This document shows positions 8,698-17,904 of a stretch of DNA of 64,000 nucleotides, piece after piece. The DNA comes from Gemmata massiliana (GTDB taxonomy: Bacteria > Planctomycetota > Planctomycetia > Gemmatales > Gemmataceae). The stretch's first letter is position 1; every line of letters starts with the position of its first letter. The DNA is taken from positions 269,874 to 333,873 of the forward strand of contig HG799465.1 in NCBI GenBank assembly GCA_000531095.1. The letters are read 5' to 3'. Under the pieces are notes generated by a model. It was not told where the DNA came from. It did no database searches and saw only the letters and a list, made by a program, of their open reading frames with translations. A program made the translations under genes and the position numbers.

Positions 8698-8958
8698 CTA
8701 GAAACGTGGGGCGGGCCGCTTCCAATCCGCGTCGTAGGGAATTGAGAAGAGTTGTTGAAGCAGTTCGGCCTTGTTCGGCGCCTCACCCATGAGAACCTCG
8801 ACGGCCTTTCGCAATTTCACGGCCCGCGGGTCCGTCGCAGCCGCACCGGAGCCGTCCCCGCGCCCGATGCGGTCGAAGATCGCGGCCGTTTCGAGCAATT
8901 TGCTACGCGCATCAAGGAAGAACTGGTCCAGCGCGGTCGCGGCGGGAAGCGGAGTCAT
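8698..8958 (-). CDS. small hypothetical protein
   Basis: This encodes 86 residues beginning MTPLPAATALDQFFLDARSK. It is predicted to be mostly alpha-helical, soluble and without a signal peptide. The start at 8958 fits better than the upstream frame, which runs into a repeat-derived sequence. I do not recognise the family. The composition and helix pattern (KLRKAVEVLMGEAPNKAELL) look like a genuine protein. It sits alone between the zinc-ribbon gene and larE, on the same strand as both. Confidence 0.55.
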   Translation of the reverse strand: MTPLPAATALDQFFLDARSKLLETAAIFDRIGRGDGSGAAATDPRAVKLRKAVEVLMGEAPNKAELLQQLFSIPYDADWKRPAPRF

Positions 8959-8997
8959 GGCTAATTCCTGGCAGCGAAGAAGCACGAATACAGAAAA

Positions 8998-9144
8998 AGC
9001 CACGGATGAACACAGATGAGACGGAATCAACCAAAACTGCAAAAGGGGAGTAGTCGGCGGCGTGCAAGCTCAACGAATCTCTCGCCCCATTTCGATCGAT
9101 ACTTTCCTGGTTTTGATCCGTGTTATCAGCGTTTATCCGTGGCT
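8998..9144. repeat. imperfect inverted repeat of the CCACGGAT type
   Basis: The left arm at 8998-9019 (AGCCACGGATGAACACAGAT) and the right arm at 9114-9144 (ending TTATCCGTGGCT) are imperfect reverse complements of the dispersed CCACGGATNAACAC repeat seen in many planctomycete genomes. The right edge supplies the TAG stop codon of larE. A related unit lies at 26303-26386. Confidence 0.55.
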
Positions 9145-10018
9145 ACTCTTCCGTGCGGAATTTCACTTTGAGTTCCAGTGGCACCAGTTCGTTGAGGCTG
9201 CCGGAGCGGAAGCCTTCGAGGTCGAGTGTGACGAACTTGAAGCCCAGCGCGCGGAACGACCGCGTGAGTTCCGTTCGCACGGGTTCGGACACGAGTCGCG
9301 TCAATTCGCTCAGTGGCACTTCAACGCGCGCCAGGTCGCCCTCGTGGTACCGCACGCGGCACTCGCGTAGCCCGAGGGCGCGCAGGTACGTTTCCGCGTC
9401 CTCGACGCGCTTCGTGCGCTCCGGCGTGACCGCGACGCCCGGCGCCATCCGGCTCGACAAGCACGGCGCTGCGGGCTTATCCCAGGTAGGAAGATCCCAG
9501 TGCTTCGCGAGAGCACGAACGTCGGCCTTGGTAAACCCGGCTTCTTGTAACGGATGGCGCACGAAGTGTTCGGTCGCTGCAATCAACCCCGGTCGATAAT
9601 CGCCGAGGTCGTCGAGGTTCGCGCCGCTCACCATAACGGGCACTTCGAGTTCCGGCAGCAGTGATTCGACCGTGGTGTACAGCTCCGTTTTACAGTGGTA
9701 ACAGCGGGTGCCGTCGTTCTTCGTGTAATCGGGATTGCGGAACTCGTCCGTTCGCACCACCACGTGACGAATTCCAATCAGCTTCGCAAGTTCCCGGGCG
9801 TCGGCAAGTTCGGTCCGGGCCACACTCGCGCTGTCCGCTGTCACGGCAACGGCACGAGCGCCGAGCGCCAGGAACGCGGCCTTTGCGACAACCGTGCTAT
9901 CGATTCCCCCACTGAACGCGACCGCGACGCCCTCGAACCCTCGCAGAACAGCTAACAAGCGGTCGCGCTTTGCTACGAGTTCCGCGTTCAGGTCGGGTGT
10001 TTGAGCTGCTGTCCCCAT
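9143..10018 (-). CDS. larE: ATP-dependent sacrificial sulfur transferase LarE
   Basis: This is a 291-residue PP-loop enzyme. LarE adenylates and then thiolates the pyridinium dicarboxylate precursor of the nickel-pincer nucleotide, the cofactor of lactate racemase and related LarA enzymes. The ATP-binding motif SGGIDST lies near residue 38. A Cys pair is in GTRCYHCKTELY, and another conserved Cys is in APCLSSRMAPG, in the region where the sulfur-donating Cys of LarE sits. The start at 10018 begins the recognisable LarE sequence; the longer frame adds an Arg-rich leader. larB and larC are not nearby. The small membrane gene 28 bases upstream on the same strand may be co-transcribed. Confidence 0.88.
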   Translation of the reverse strand: MGTAAQTPDLNAELVAKRDRLLAVLRGFEGVAVAFSGGIDSTVVAKAAFLALGARAVAVTADSASVARTELADARELAKLIGIRHVVVRTDEFRNPDYTKNDGTRCYHCKTELYTTVESLLPELEVPVMVSGANLDDLGDYRPGLIAATEHFVRHPLQEAGFTKADVRALAKHWDLPTWDKPAAPCLSSRMAPGVAVTPERTKRVEDAETYLRALGLRECRVRYHEGDLARVEVPLSELTRLVSEPVRTELTRSFRALGFKFVTLDLEGFRSGSLNELVPLELKVKFRTEE

Positions 10019-10046
10019 GCTTTCAGTATATCCGCGAAGCGAAAAT

Positions 10047-10376
10047 TCAGGAATTCTTCGCCTCGTCCGTTCGTTCCGTGCCGTCCTTCGTGAAGTCGAA
10101 CGCCGGATTCGGCCCCTCATCCTGGTTCGCGGTCACCCCCGACTGAAACGGCCGGCGCACGGGAGTCGTTGCCTGCTGGTGCGCGAGCGCGCCGGCGTAC
10201 CACTTCGCGAGATTCACCCCGCCCAGCACGATGGCCAGTAGCGCGCCGAACGTCAGGCGCGTGAGATCGTTCAGTTCGGCGGCCGTTTCGGGCGCGAGGG
10301 CGCGGAACGCGAGCAATCCGATCCCGGTGCAGGTCATGAACAGGCCGAACGTGAGTCTCATGTGCCGCACCGTCAT
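10047..10376 (-). CDS. small two-helix membrane protein
   Basis: This 109-residue protein has two hydrophobic segments, about residues 8-26 (LTFGLFMTCTGIGLLAF) and 41-57 (LTFGALLAIVLGGVNLA), and a polar C-terminal tail. The start could also be the second Met (10361). It precedes larE by 28 bases on the same strand and may share its promoter, but nothing links it functionally. The family is not recognised. Confidence 0.55.
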   Translation of the reverse strand: MTVRHMRLTFGLFMTCTGIGLLAFRALAPETAAELNDLTRLTFGALLAIVLGGVNLAKWYAGALAHQQATTPVRRPFQSGVTANQDEGPNPAFDFTKDGTERTDEAKNS

Positions 10377-10472
10377 CGCCGCGCTCCCGTAGGTTCTCCC
10401 ATCTTATTCCCGCTGACCTGTTGCGAACCACTACACCGGTGCTCAAAATCAAGCATCTCACGGGGCTTCTCA

Positions 10473-11573
10473 ATGGCAAAGTATCGTGTCGCGGTGATCG
10501 GTCGAACCGGTAAAGGAGCCTACGGCCACGGCCTCGATACTGTTTGGCTGAAGTGCGACAAAGCGGAAATTATTGCGGTTGCAGACGAGAACGAAACCGG
10601 GCGCGCGGCTGCAGCCAAGCGCCTGAACGCAAAAAGTGCCTACGCCGACTTTCGGCGGATGCTCGAAAAGGAAAAGCCACAAATCGTGAGCGTGGCCGAC
10701 CGATGGCCGGACTGCCACCGCGACATGGTGATCGCGTGCGCCGAACACGGTGCGAGCATCTTCCTGGAAAAGCCCGTCGCCCAAACACTTCAACAGGCCG
10801 ATGAAATGGTCACTGCGTGCGACAGGCACCACGTCAAATGCGCGGTAGCCCACCAGACCGCCTACAGCCCGCGTGTGAAGGTGGTGAAAGACCTAATCGG
10901 CGGAGGGAAAATTGGCTCGGTCCTGGAGTTACGGGGGCACGGCAAGGAAGACAAGCGCGGCGGGGGCGAAGACCTGATGGTCCTCGGCACGCACACCTTC
11001 GATTTGATGCGTCATCTCGCGGGGGATGCGAAGTGGTGTTTCGCCCGCATTCAGCAGGCGGGGCGCAAAGCCGTATCCGGCGACGTGCGACAGGGCGGCG
11101 AACAAATCGGTCCGATTCAGGGCGACCACATCACGGCTACCTACGGTTTTGCAGGTACCACCACCGGCAACTTCGTGACGCACATCGCGAAAGACGGTGC
11201 GAGCACCCGGTACTGGCTCGAAGTACGGGGAACGAAAGGGACGATTCACATGGGTTTTGGCATACTCCCGGCTGCGTTTCTATGCGAAGACCCGAGCGGG
11301 ATGTTCGGCAAAAACAAAGCCACGTGGGTCGAGATCACATCGGCCGGTCTGGGCAAACCCGAGCCACTAAACGCGAAGGAACTCGACAACGGCAACATCT
11401 TGATCGCAAACGACTTGATCGAAGCCATCGAAAAGGATCGTGCCCCACTCGACAGTCTGAGTGACGGCCGCGCCGCGCTGGAAATGATTATGGCCGTGTA
11501 CGAGTCACATCGCCTGGAAAGGTCGGTCGATTTGCCGCTGAAGAACCGCAAACACCCGCTCGCGGCCATGTAA
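10473..11573 (+). CDS. Gfo/Idh/MocA family oxidoreductase
   Basis: This 366-residue NAD(P)-dependent dehydrogenase belongs to the glucose-fructose oxidoreductase/inositol dehydrogenase family. The N-terminal Rossmann fold (YRVAVIGRTGKGAYGHG) is followed by the family block IFLEKPVAQTLQQAD, in which EKP is the conserved hallmark with the catalytic Lys. The C-terminal half is the alpha/beta substrate domain. The start MAKYR at 10473 places the Rossmann strand at the N-terminus. Planctomycetes have very many paralogues acting on sugars and cyclitols, so no substrate can be assigned. It stands alone upstream of lpxK. Confidence 0.88.
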   Translation: MAKYRVAVIGRTGKGAYGHGLDTVWLKCDKAEIIAVADENETGRAAAAKRLNAKSAYADFRRMLEKEKPQIVSVADRWPDCHRDMVIACAEHGASIFLEKPVAQTLQQADEMVTACDRHHVKCAVAHQTAYSPRVKVVKDLIGGGKIGSVLELRGHGKEDKRGGGEDLMVLGTHTFDLMRHLAGDAKWCFARIQQAGRKAVSGDVRQGGEQIGPIQGDHITATYGFAGTTTGNFVTHIAKDGASTRYWLEVRGTKGTIHMGFGILPAAFLCEDPSGMFGKNKATWVEITSAGLGKPEPLNAKELDNGNILIANDLIEAIEKDRAPLDSLSDGRAALEMIMAVYESHRLERSVDLPLKNRKHPLAAM

Positions 11574-11693
11574 CCAAGCCTTTTCCACGGAAGCACGGAG
11601 CCCAGGAGCCAATTCTCGTCCCCGCTTCGAGTTGACACGCCCGGTTCGCCGCTGCTAGAGTCCGCTGCCCCGAAGCGCGGAAGGAGTGAGCGG

Positions 11694-12761
11694 ATTAACC
11701 CGGAGTCGTGGAACGCACTGATTCGTGGGGAGCGGCGCGGACCGCTCGCAATGATCGCGCGCGCCGGGCTCCGGGTCGCGAGTTGGCCCTACGGTCTCGC
11801 CATGCGAGCGCGGAACCGGGTGTTTGATCGCGACTGGAAGCGCTCGCATACCGCCGCAGTGCCAGTCGTAAGTGTCGGGAACCTCACGCTCGGGGGAACC
11901 GGTAAGACCCCGTGCGTGGAATGGGTCGCTCGTTTTTTTCGCGAACGCGACCAACAAGTCGCGATCCTCAGCCGCGGGTACGGGACCGAAACCGGGCGCA
12001 ACGACGAAGCAATGGTACTGGAGGAAAATTTACCAGACGTACCGCACCTGCAGGGGATCGATCGTGTGGCGCTCGCGGAAACCGCGGTGGAAGAACTCGA
12101 AGCAGAACTCCTCGTACTCGACGACGGGTTCCAGCACCGGCGACTGCACCGCGACCTCGATATCGTGCTGATCGACGCGACGCGCCCGCCGACGCGCGAC
12201 TACCAGTTCCCGCGCGGTACGCTGCGCGAGCCGGCAAGCGGACTGCGTCGGGCCGGGGCGATTTTGCTCACGCGCTGCGATCAGGTACCCGAAGCCGAAG
12301 TCGAAGCGATTCGCGCGTGGGTCACGGAACGGTTCCCCGATGTACCGGTCGCGACGACCGAGCACCGGCCGACGGGACTGGTGGGCTGCAACGAGGCAAA
12401 TGAAGAAGTCCACGAACTGGTCGAATCGCTCGGTGGCAAGACTGTAGGCGGGTTCTGCGGGATCGGGAATCCGGCCGCATTCCGACGCACGCTCGAATCG
12501 CTGGGAGCGCGGATCGCGGATTTCCGCACCTTCCCCGACCATCACGCTTACACGCGGGAAGATGTGGACGATCTCAACCGCTGGGCGGCAAGTTTGCCCT
12601 CCGATGCGGTCACCGTGACAACGCAGAAAGATTGGGTGAAGCTCCGAGTACCCACACTTGGTGGGCGCCCCCTATGGGCCGTGCGCATCGGGCTCCACTT
12701 CCGTGACGGAGAAGCGACCTTCGCGGAAGTGCTGGAGCGGGTCGTAGCACCCGCGGAGTGA
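11694..12761 (+). CDS. lpxK: tetraacyldisaccharide 4'-kinase LpxK
   Basis: LpxK phosphorylates the 4'-position of the lipid A disaccharide at the inner face of the cytoplasmic membrane. The Walker A loop [13 protein letters not shown] lies near residues 66-78. SRGYG and [13 protein letters not shown] follow in the family order, and the DGFQHR block is diagnostic. A start at ATG 11751 would remove about 19 residues ([13 protein letters not shown]) that match the LpxK N-terminus. The in-frame ATT at 11694 has AAGGAG 7 bases upstream, so I infer a rare AUU start; a local sequence error is the alternative. It opens the lipid A/core gene cluster and is followed by hldE. Confidence 0.9.
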   Translation: MNPESWNALIRGERRGPLAMIARAGLRVASWPYGLAMRARNRVFDRDWKRSHTAAVPVVSVGNLTLGGTGKTPCVEWVARFFRERDQQVAILSRGYGTETGRNDEAMVLEENLPDVPHLQGIDRVALAETAVEELEAELLVLDDGFQHRRLHRDLDIVLIDATRPPTRDYQFPRGTLREPASGLRRAGAILLTRCDQVPEAEVEAIRAWVTERFPDVPVATTEHRPTGLVGCNEANEEVHELVESLGGKTVGGFCGIGNPAAFRRTLESLGARIADFRTFPDHHAYTREDVDDLNRWAASLPSDAVTVTTQKDWVKLRVPTLGGRPLWAVRIGLHFRDGEATFAEVLERVVAPAE

Positions 12762-12867
12762 TCGAGGTCCATAGAGGCCGGAATGATTCCCCGGTTGCAC
12801 GGGGTTGGATCGGTGGCGCGAGCAGGACGCCCGCGCTCCTCAGAAGAATGACAACGGATTGTCAACA

Positions 12868-14358
12868 ATGACCGACCTGACCGAACTCGTGCAGAACCTC
12901 GGCGCGCCCCGCGTCCTCGTCGTGGGCGACGTGATGCTCGACCGCTACGTGTGGGGCAACGCCGAGCGGATCAGCCAAGAAGCTCCCGTCATCCTGCTCC
13001 GCGCCGACAAGCGCGAAGAGCGCCTCGGTGGTGCGAGCAGCGTCGCCACAATGCTCCAAGCTCTCGGGGCACGCACGAGCGTGATCGGCGCCGTTGGCAC
13101 CGACGGTGACGGGTTCCACGCCCGCCGCATTCTCACCGACCTGGGCATTGATGCGGACGGCGTTGTTGCCGATCCCGACCGCCCCACCACCGTTAAAGAG
13201 CGCTACATCGGGCGCGCACAAGCCAAGCACCCGCAGCAGATGATTCGAGTGGATTACGAGAGCCGCGAACCCGTCTCCGACGCGGTAGAGCGCCAACTGG
13301 CCGACACGCTCGTTGCCAAGATCCGCGAAGCCGACATCGTGCTCGTGAGCGACTACGACAAGGGCGTTTGCACCCCGGGCCTGCTCCGCGTTGCGATCGA
13401 GGTCGCGAAGGCGCGCGGCATTCGCGTGATTGCTGATCCCACACGCGGCGGCGATTACGCGAAGTATCGCGGGTGTTCGAGCATGACGCCGAACCGCCTC
13501 GAAGCGGGCCTCGCGACCAACCGAAACATCCGCACACACGCCGAAGCTCTGACCGCCGCCGCACAGTTGCGCGACACGCTGAGCCTCGAAGCTGGAATCG
13601 TCACGCTCGACAAGGACGGCATGGCGCTCGCGCACACCGACGGACGTAGCGCGATCTTCCCGACGCGACCCCGCCAGGTGTACGACATCACCGGTGCCGG
13701 CGACATGGTGATGGCGACACTCGGGCTCGCGCTCGCGGCCGGTGCCGACTACGACTCGGCCATTCGTCTGGCGAACATCGCGGGGGGGCTCGAAGTCGAG
13801 AAGATCGGCGTCGCCACCGTCACGCGCGACGAGATCCTCGCGGACCTGCTCCACGCACCGTTCCGAGCCACGGAGCGCGTCCCCGGTGCCGCAAAGGTCG
13901 CGGCCCTTCCGCAACTCCTCACCGAGCTCGACTCCCGGCGCCGGAACGGGCAGAAGATCGCGTTCACCAACGGGTGCTTCGACGTGCTCCACGCGGGGCA
14001 CGTGCAGTACCTCGCGGAAGCCCGGAGGCAAGCCGATTGCCTCGTCGTGGCACTCAACAGCGACACGAGCGTGAAGCAACTCAAGGGGCCGACGCGCCCC
14101 CTCAACCCGGAAGTCGCCCGCGCGCTCGTACTCGCGGGGCTTCAGGACGTGGATTTCGTGACCATCTTCAGCGACAAGACGCCGATCTCGGTTATCGAGG
14201 CCGTCCGCCCGGACGTGCTGGTGAAGGGCGCGGACTACCACAAGTCGGACGTAGTTGGTGCGGACTTCGTGGAGAGCTACGGCGGGCGCGTCCACCTGGC
14301 CGACCTCCGCGCCGGGTTCTCCACAACGAACCTCATCGAGCGCATGAAAGCGGCGTAA
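12868..14358 (+). CDS. hldE: bifunctional heptose 7-phosphate kinase / heptose 1-phosphate adenylyltransferase
   Basis: This 496-residue HldE makes ADP-D-glycero-D-manno-heptose for the LPS inner core. Residues about 1-325 form the PfkB-type ribokinase domain (VVGDVMLDRYVWG at the start, catalytic loop ITGAGDMVMATLGLAL near 270). Residues about 355-496 form the cytidylyltransferase-like domain (FTNGCFDVLHAGHVQYL with the HxGH nucleotide-binding motif). Both halves are complete. The start at 12868 fits the family N-terminus. It lies between lpxK and waaF, and the epimerase HldD is encoded 12 kb downstream. GmhA and GmhB are not in the window. Confidence 0.94.
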   Translation: MTDLTELVQNLGAPRVLVVGDVMLDRYVWGNAERISQEAPVILLRADKREERLGGASSVATMLQALGARTSVIGAVGTDGDGFHARRILTDLGIDADGVVADPDRPTTVKERYIGRAQAKHPQQMIRVDYESREPVSDAVERQLADTLVAKIREADIVLVSDYDKGVCTPGLLRVAIEVAKARGIRVIADPTRGGDYAKYRGCSSMTPNRLEAGLATNRNIRTHAEALTAAAQLRDTLSLEAGIVTLDKDGMALAHTDGRSAIFPTRPRQVYDITGAGDMVMATLGLALAAGADYDSAIRLANIAGGLEVEKIGVATVTRDEILADLLHAPFRATERVPGAAKVAALPQLLTELDSRRRNGQKIAFTNGCFDVLHAGHVQYLAEARRQADCLVVALNSDTSVKQLKGPTRPLNPEVARALVLAGLQDVDFVTIFSDKTPISVIEAVRPDVLVKGADYHKSDVVGADFVESYGGRVHLADLRAGFSTTNLIERMKAA

Positions 14359-14401
14359 CCCTTCCTGGACGCGCTGCGGCGCCAAGTGGCCGGTTTGACT
14401 C

Positions 14402-15469
14402 ATGCACCGAATTGCGCTCTTTCTCCCGAACTGGATCGGCGACGTGGTGATGGCCACGCCCGCGATCCGCGCCGTGCGCGCGGCGTTCCCCGCGGCCGAA
14501 CTGGTGGCAGTCTGCAAGCCCTATGTCGCAGACGTACTCGCGGGCGCGCCCTGGTTCGGGCGCACGATCCTCGCGGACAAGCGCGGCCCGCGTTCGCAGC
14601 GCCTGTTCGGTGTCGCGCGCCAACTGCGCGAAGCACACGTTGATACCGCCCTGCTCTTCCCCAACTCGTTCCGCACAGCACTTATTGCCTACTTGGGCGG
14701 AAGCACGCGCATCGTCGGGTTCGCGCGGTACGCACGCGGGCGAATGCTGACCGACAAGCTCTACGCCAAGACCGACGATCGCGGCCGGTTCGTGCCGTCA
14801 CCCGCGCTCGATGACTACAACCGGCTCGCAGCAGCACTGGGAGCCGCCCCCGATCACCGGATGGAACTGTTCACCACACCCGCCGACGACACGGCGGCGG
14901 AAGCCGTGTGGAAACAATTCGGCCTTGCTCGTTACGCGCGAGTAGTGGCACTCAATCCCGGTGCGGCGTTCGGCGCGGCGAAGCACTGGGGAGAGGATCA
15001 TTTTGCGGAACTCGCCCGCGCGCTCACGTCGCGTTTCGGGTGCGGGGCGCTCGTGCTGTGCGGCCCCGGCGAGCGCGAAATGGCCCGAAAAATTGCGGAG
15101 GAGAGCCGCTCGCCGCACGTGTTCGCACTCAGCGACGCCGCACTGTCACTCGGGTTAACGAAAGCGCTAGTGAAGCGCGCCGACCTACTCGTAACCACCG
15201 ACAGCGGCCCGCGGCACTTCGCGGCCGCGTTCAACCGACCGGTCGTGTCACTGTTCGGTCCCACGCACATCGAGTGGACGGAGACGTACTTCGCGAAGGA
15301 AATTTGCCTCCAGAAGAAGCTCGCGTGCGGTCCGTGCCAGCAGCGCGTCTGCCCCCTGGGGCACCACCGCTGTATGCGTGAATTGACACCCGCAGAAGTC
15401 TTGCGAGCGGCCGAACAGCTCCTGACGCGAGTGCCCCTCGCAACGCGGGAGGTGCCGCGTGCCGCTTGA
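14402..15469 (+). CDS. waaF: ADP-heptose:LPS heptosyltransferase (WaaF-like)
   Basis: This 355-residue GT9-family transferase adds heptose to the LPS inner core at the cytoplasmic face. It begins with the family motif LFLPNWIGDVVMATPAIRA. It contains the NPGAAFGAAKHWGEDHFAEL block and the nucleotide-binding end TTDSGPRHFAAAFNRPVVSLFG. A four-Cys stretch near the C-terminus (ACGPCQQRVCPLGHHRC) is typical of heptosyltransferase II. The next gene starts 11 bases before its stop, so the two are probably translationally coupled. Confidence 0.92.
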   Translation: MHRIALFLPNWIGDVVMATPAIRAVRAAFPAAELVAVCKPYVADVLAGAPWFGRTILADKRGPRSQRLFGVARQLREAHVDTALLFPNSFRTALIAYLGGSTRIVGFARYARGRMLTDKLYAKTDDRGRFVPSPALDDYNRLAAALGAAPDHRMELFTTPADDTAAEAVWKQFGLARYARVVALNPGAAFGAAKHWGEDHFAELARALTSRFGCGALVLCGPGEREMARKIAEESRSPHVFALSDAALSLGLTKALVKRADLLVTTDSGPRHFAAAFNRPVVSLFGPTHIEWTETYFAKEICLQKKLACGPCQQRVCPLGHHRCMRELTPAEVLRAAEQLLTRVPLATREVPRAA

Positions 15470-16945
15470 CACAACGACCGCCCCCAGAACGAGCATCCGC
15501 GAACCGCAAGTCGTGTTCGCGCCGAATCCCGACACAACCGGCACGCTGACGATCAACCCCGTGTTCGCAGAGTTGTTCGCCCGTGTCAGGTTGGTGTCTG
15601 CGGCGGGTTTTTTCGAGCTGCCCGGCGAGGTAGTGAGCGGGCACGCGGACCGGCACGTGATGCGTGTGGAAGTGCCGGGGGCGCCCCGTGCATTTTATCT
15701 CAAACGACAGCACGTCGTGGGCTGGCGCGAGAAGTTGCGGAACAGGCGCGCGGGGTTCGGGTGGGCGTCGCGTTGTGCGCGCGAAGCCGAGTTACTGAAA
15801 CAACTCGAAGCCGCGAAGTTGCCCGCACCGCGGTGGGCCGCAGCGGGCACGCACGGCAACCGCGCGTTCCTGCTGGTGGAAGAAGTTCCGGGGGCGGTGG
15901 ACCTCCGGCGCGTGCTGAGTGACAACACGCTCTCGCGTGCCCAACGGCGCGCGCTCGCCACGCGACTCGGTGAAACAGTCGCGGCGGTTCACGCGGCCGG
16001 GTTCAGTTCGCCGGACCTCACCGCGAAGCACGTCCTCGTGAACCCGGATACGCTCGCGATTACGTTCCTGGACTGGCAATCCGCAGAACGCAGCGCGTCC
16101 GCGAGCGAACCTGAGCGAACAAACGCGCTGGGCGCGTTGCACGCTTCACTTGCGGAAACGCTGTCACCGCCCCCGGAGCGGGTTCGCGTGTTGCGAGCGT
16201 ATCGCGCATCGTCTTTACCCGCTCAGCAAAACGCCGAACGCATGCCATTGAACGCGCTCGTGCTTCGCGCCGCAGCGCGGCACGCGAAGCGTCGATCCAT
16301 TCGCGATCAGCTGCAACCCGAAGGCGCCTCGCAGAAACAACGGCTCGTGTGGCTCGCGGGCGAAGCGGTGTGCGCCATCCCGGAAATCGCTGTGGAATGG
16401 CCCAAGCCCGCGGTCGCCCCGCCGTTCTACAGCCCCGGCGCGAACGACTCGATCACTCTCCGCGTCTTTGGGGCGCGACGCGACGCTCGTGCGCGGCTAC
16501 ACATCCGCCCCGTTGGCCGCTTCCGCGCGTGGGCGCGAGCCACCCGTGGCGCTCGCCCGGTGTGACGATCGGCCGCGTGCTGTTCCACCTTCAGCGGTAC
16601 GGCGTGCCCGGTCCGCGTTTACTCGCGTTTGGTCAGCGGCTCACGAGTGCGATCGGGGCCGAGTGGTTCGCGCTGTACGAAAGCCCGCCCGGAGTGCCCT
16701 TGCAGAAATGGCGGCACACGGCATCTTCCGCCGCGCGCCGGGCGGTCCTTGATCGCGTCACCGACTGCTTGGCCAAGTTGCACGCCGCCGGGTGCGTGCT
16801 GACTGATCCGCAAGCGGCGTTCGCGGTGTGTGACGGAGCCGTGTGTGTGGCCGATCCGCGTGCGGTACGCATCGCGCGCCGCGTGAGTGCTTCGGTCCGC
16901 CGGCGGGACATCCGCGACGCAGCTCGATTGTTAGGAGCGGAATGA
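15459..16945 (+). pseudogene. LPS core kinase-like protein (WaaP/InaA type), split by an apparent 1-base deletion
   Basis: The first part (GTG 15459 to TGA 16565) reads as a lipopolysaccharide-kinase fold: FYLKRQHVVGWREKL, then LVEEVPGAVDLR, then the catalytic-loop equivalent SSPDLTAKHVLVN and FLDWQ. The frame then breaks. The remaining domain (SPGVTIGRVLFHLQRYGVP and on to LLGAE) continues in the frame one base earlier and ends at 16945. A single missing base around 16480-16520, possibly in the GG at about 16514, restores one protein of about 495 residues. The downstream kinase ATG overlaps the stop of the second part (ATGA), which suggests the intact operon is translated to the end. The loop has SPDLTAKH rather than HRD, so activity is uncertain. 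Consensus error and real inactivation are both possible. Confidence 0.72.
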
Positions 16946-17904
16946 ACGCGCACCCGCGAAATCTCAACTCCGATCCGTCGCGGTTCCCGCCGGCCGTGGG
17001 CGATCCGGTGTCGTCGTGGTGGCGCCGGATCCGGCGCGGCGTGCGGCTGATTCGGCGCCAGGCCGATTGGGAGCGGTTCGCGGGCGAGAACTGGCCGGAC
17101 CGCGTTATGCAGGTGCCGCTCACCGATCGCGAGTACCAGAAGCAAGGCCGGTCGATCGGGCGCAAGGTCTTCACCGAGGGCCGCGACAAGCTCAGCGTGT
17201 ACCTCAAGCGCCACTACCGGCTGCCGTGGCTCCACGGGGTTCTGGCCACGCTGATGCCCGGGCGCGCGTGGTCCCCGGGGCTCCAGGAGTGGCAGCGCCT
17301 GTGCTGGGCGAAGGAGCACGGGTTCCCCGTTCCGCGCCCGGTCGCAGCGGGACAGTTCGTCGGGCCGTGGGGCAAGTTGCAGGGGTTTCTCGCGGTCGAA
17401 GAACTGCACGGGATGCTCCCGCTGCACGAAGCCGTTCCGCGTGCGGCCAGGGCGCTGGATGCGCGATCCTTCGCGCGATGGAAACGCGGGCTAACGGCCG
17501 AACTCGCGCGACTCGCGCGCGAACTCCACCTGCGCAAGGTGTTTCACAAAGACCTCTACTTCTGCCACTTCTACATCCCGGAAGCGCTCACGCGGACGGT
17601 ACCTTCCGACTGGACGAACCGCGCCGTGATGATCGACCTGCACCGGCTCTCGCGGCACCCGGTTACGGCCGTCTGGTGGCAGGTGAAGGACGTGGCCCAA
17701 CTGCTGTTCTCCTCCGACGTGGAGGGCGTGACGGCGCGCGACCGCGTGCGGTTCTGGAAGCTGTACCGGCGCAACTGGCCCGGTGGGAAGTGCCCGGGCG
17801 AGTGGCTGCGCCCGCTCGTGAAGTGGAAGTGGAACCTGTACCGTCGGCACAACGAAAAGAAGCCGTCGGCCGTGCCCTACGACCGGCAACGGAGCGCCGC
17901 TTAG
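16942..17904 (+). CDS. lipopolysaccharide core heptose kinase-like protein (WaaP/InaA family)
   Basis: This 320-residue protein kinase-fold enzyme probably phosphorylates core sugars of LPS. The N-lobe has YLKRHYRLPW. The catalytic loop reads VFHKDLYFCHFYI, matching the RfaP/WaaP HxDxYxCHF pattern with the catalytic Asp, and the metal-binding segment is MIDLHRL. ATG 16942 overlaps the previous stop by 4 bases (ATGA) and the next gene starts directly after this stop, so the run is tightly coupled. Its neighbours are heptosyltransferase and WaaG-like genes, which is the classical inner-core context. Substrate sugar and position are inference. Confidence 0.85.
   Translation: MNAHPRNLNSDPSRFPPAVGDPVSSWWRRIRRGVRLIRRQADWERFAGENWPDRVMQVPLTDREYQKQGRSIGRKVFTEGRDKLSVYLKRHYRLPWLHGVLATLMPGRAWSPGLQEWQRLCWAKEHGFPVPRPVAAGQFVGPWGKLQGFLAVEELHGMLPLHEAVPRAARALDARSFARWKRGLTAELARLARELHLRKVFHKDLYFCHFYIPEALTRTVPSDWTNRAVMIDLHRLSRHPVTAVWWQVKDVAQLLFSSDVEGVTARDRVRFWKLYRRNWPGGKCPGEWLRPLVKWKWNLYRRHNEKKPSAVPYDRQRSAA

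Noticed and set aside
11751..12761. ATG 11751 as the natural lpxK start
   Set aside because: About 19 family-like codons and a strong ribosome site lie upstream, so the ATG appears internal. It is kept as an alternative only.
12862..14517. 551-codon open frame on the minus strand opposite hldE
   Set aside because: It lies entirely antisense to a clear two-domain HldE. Its translation has no family resemblance and reflects GC-rich codon bias.
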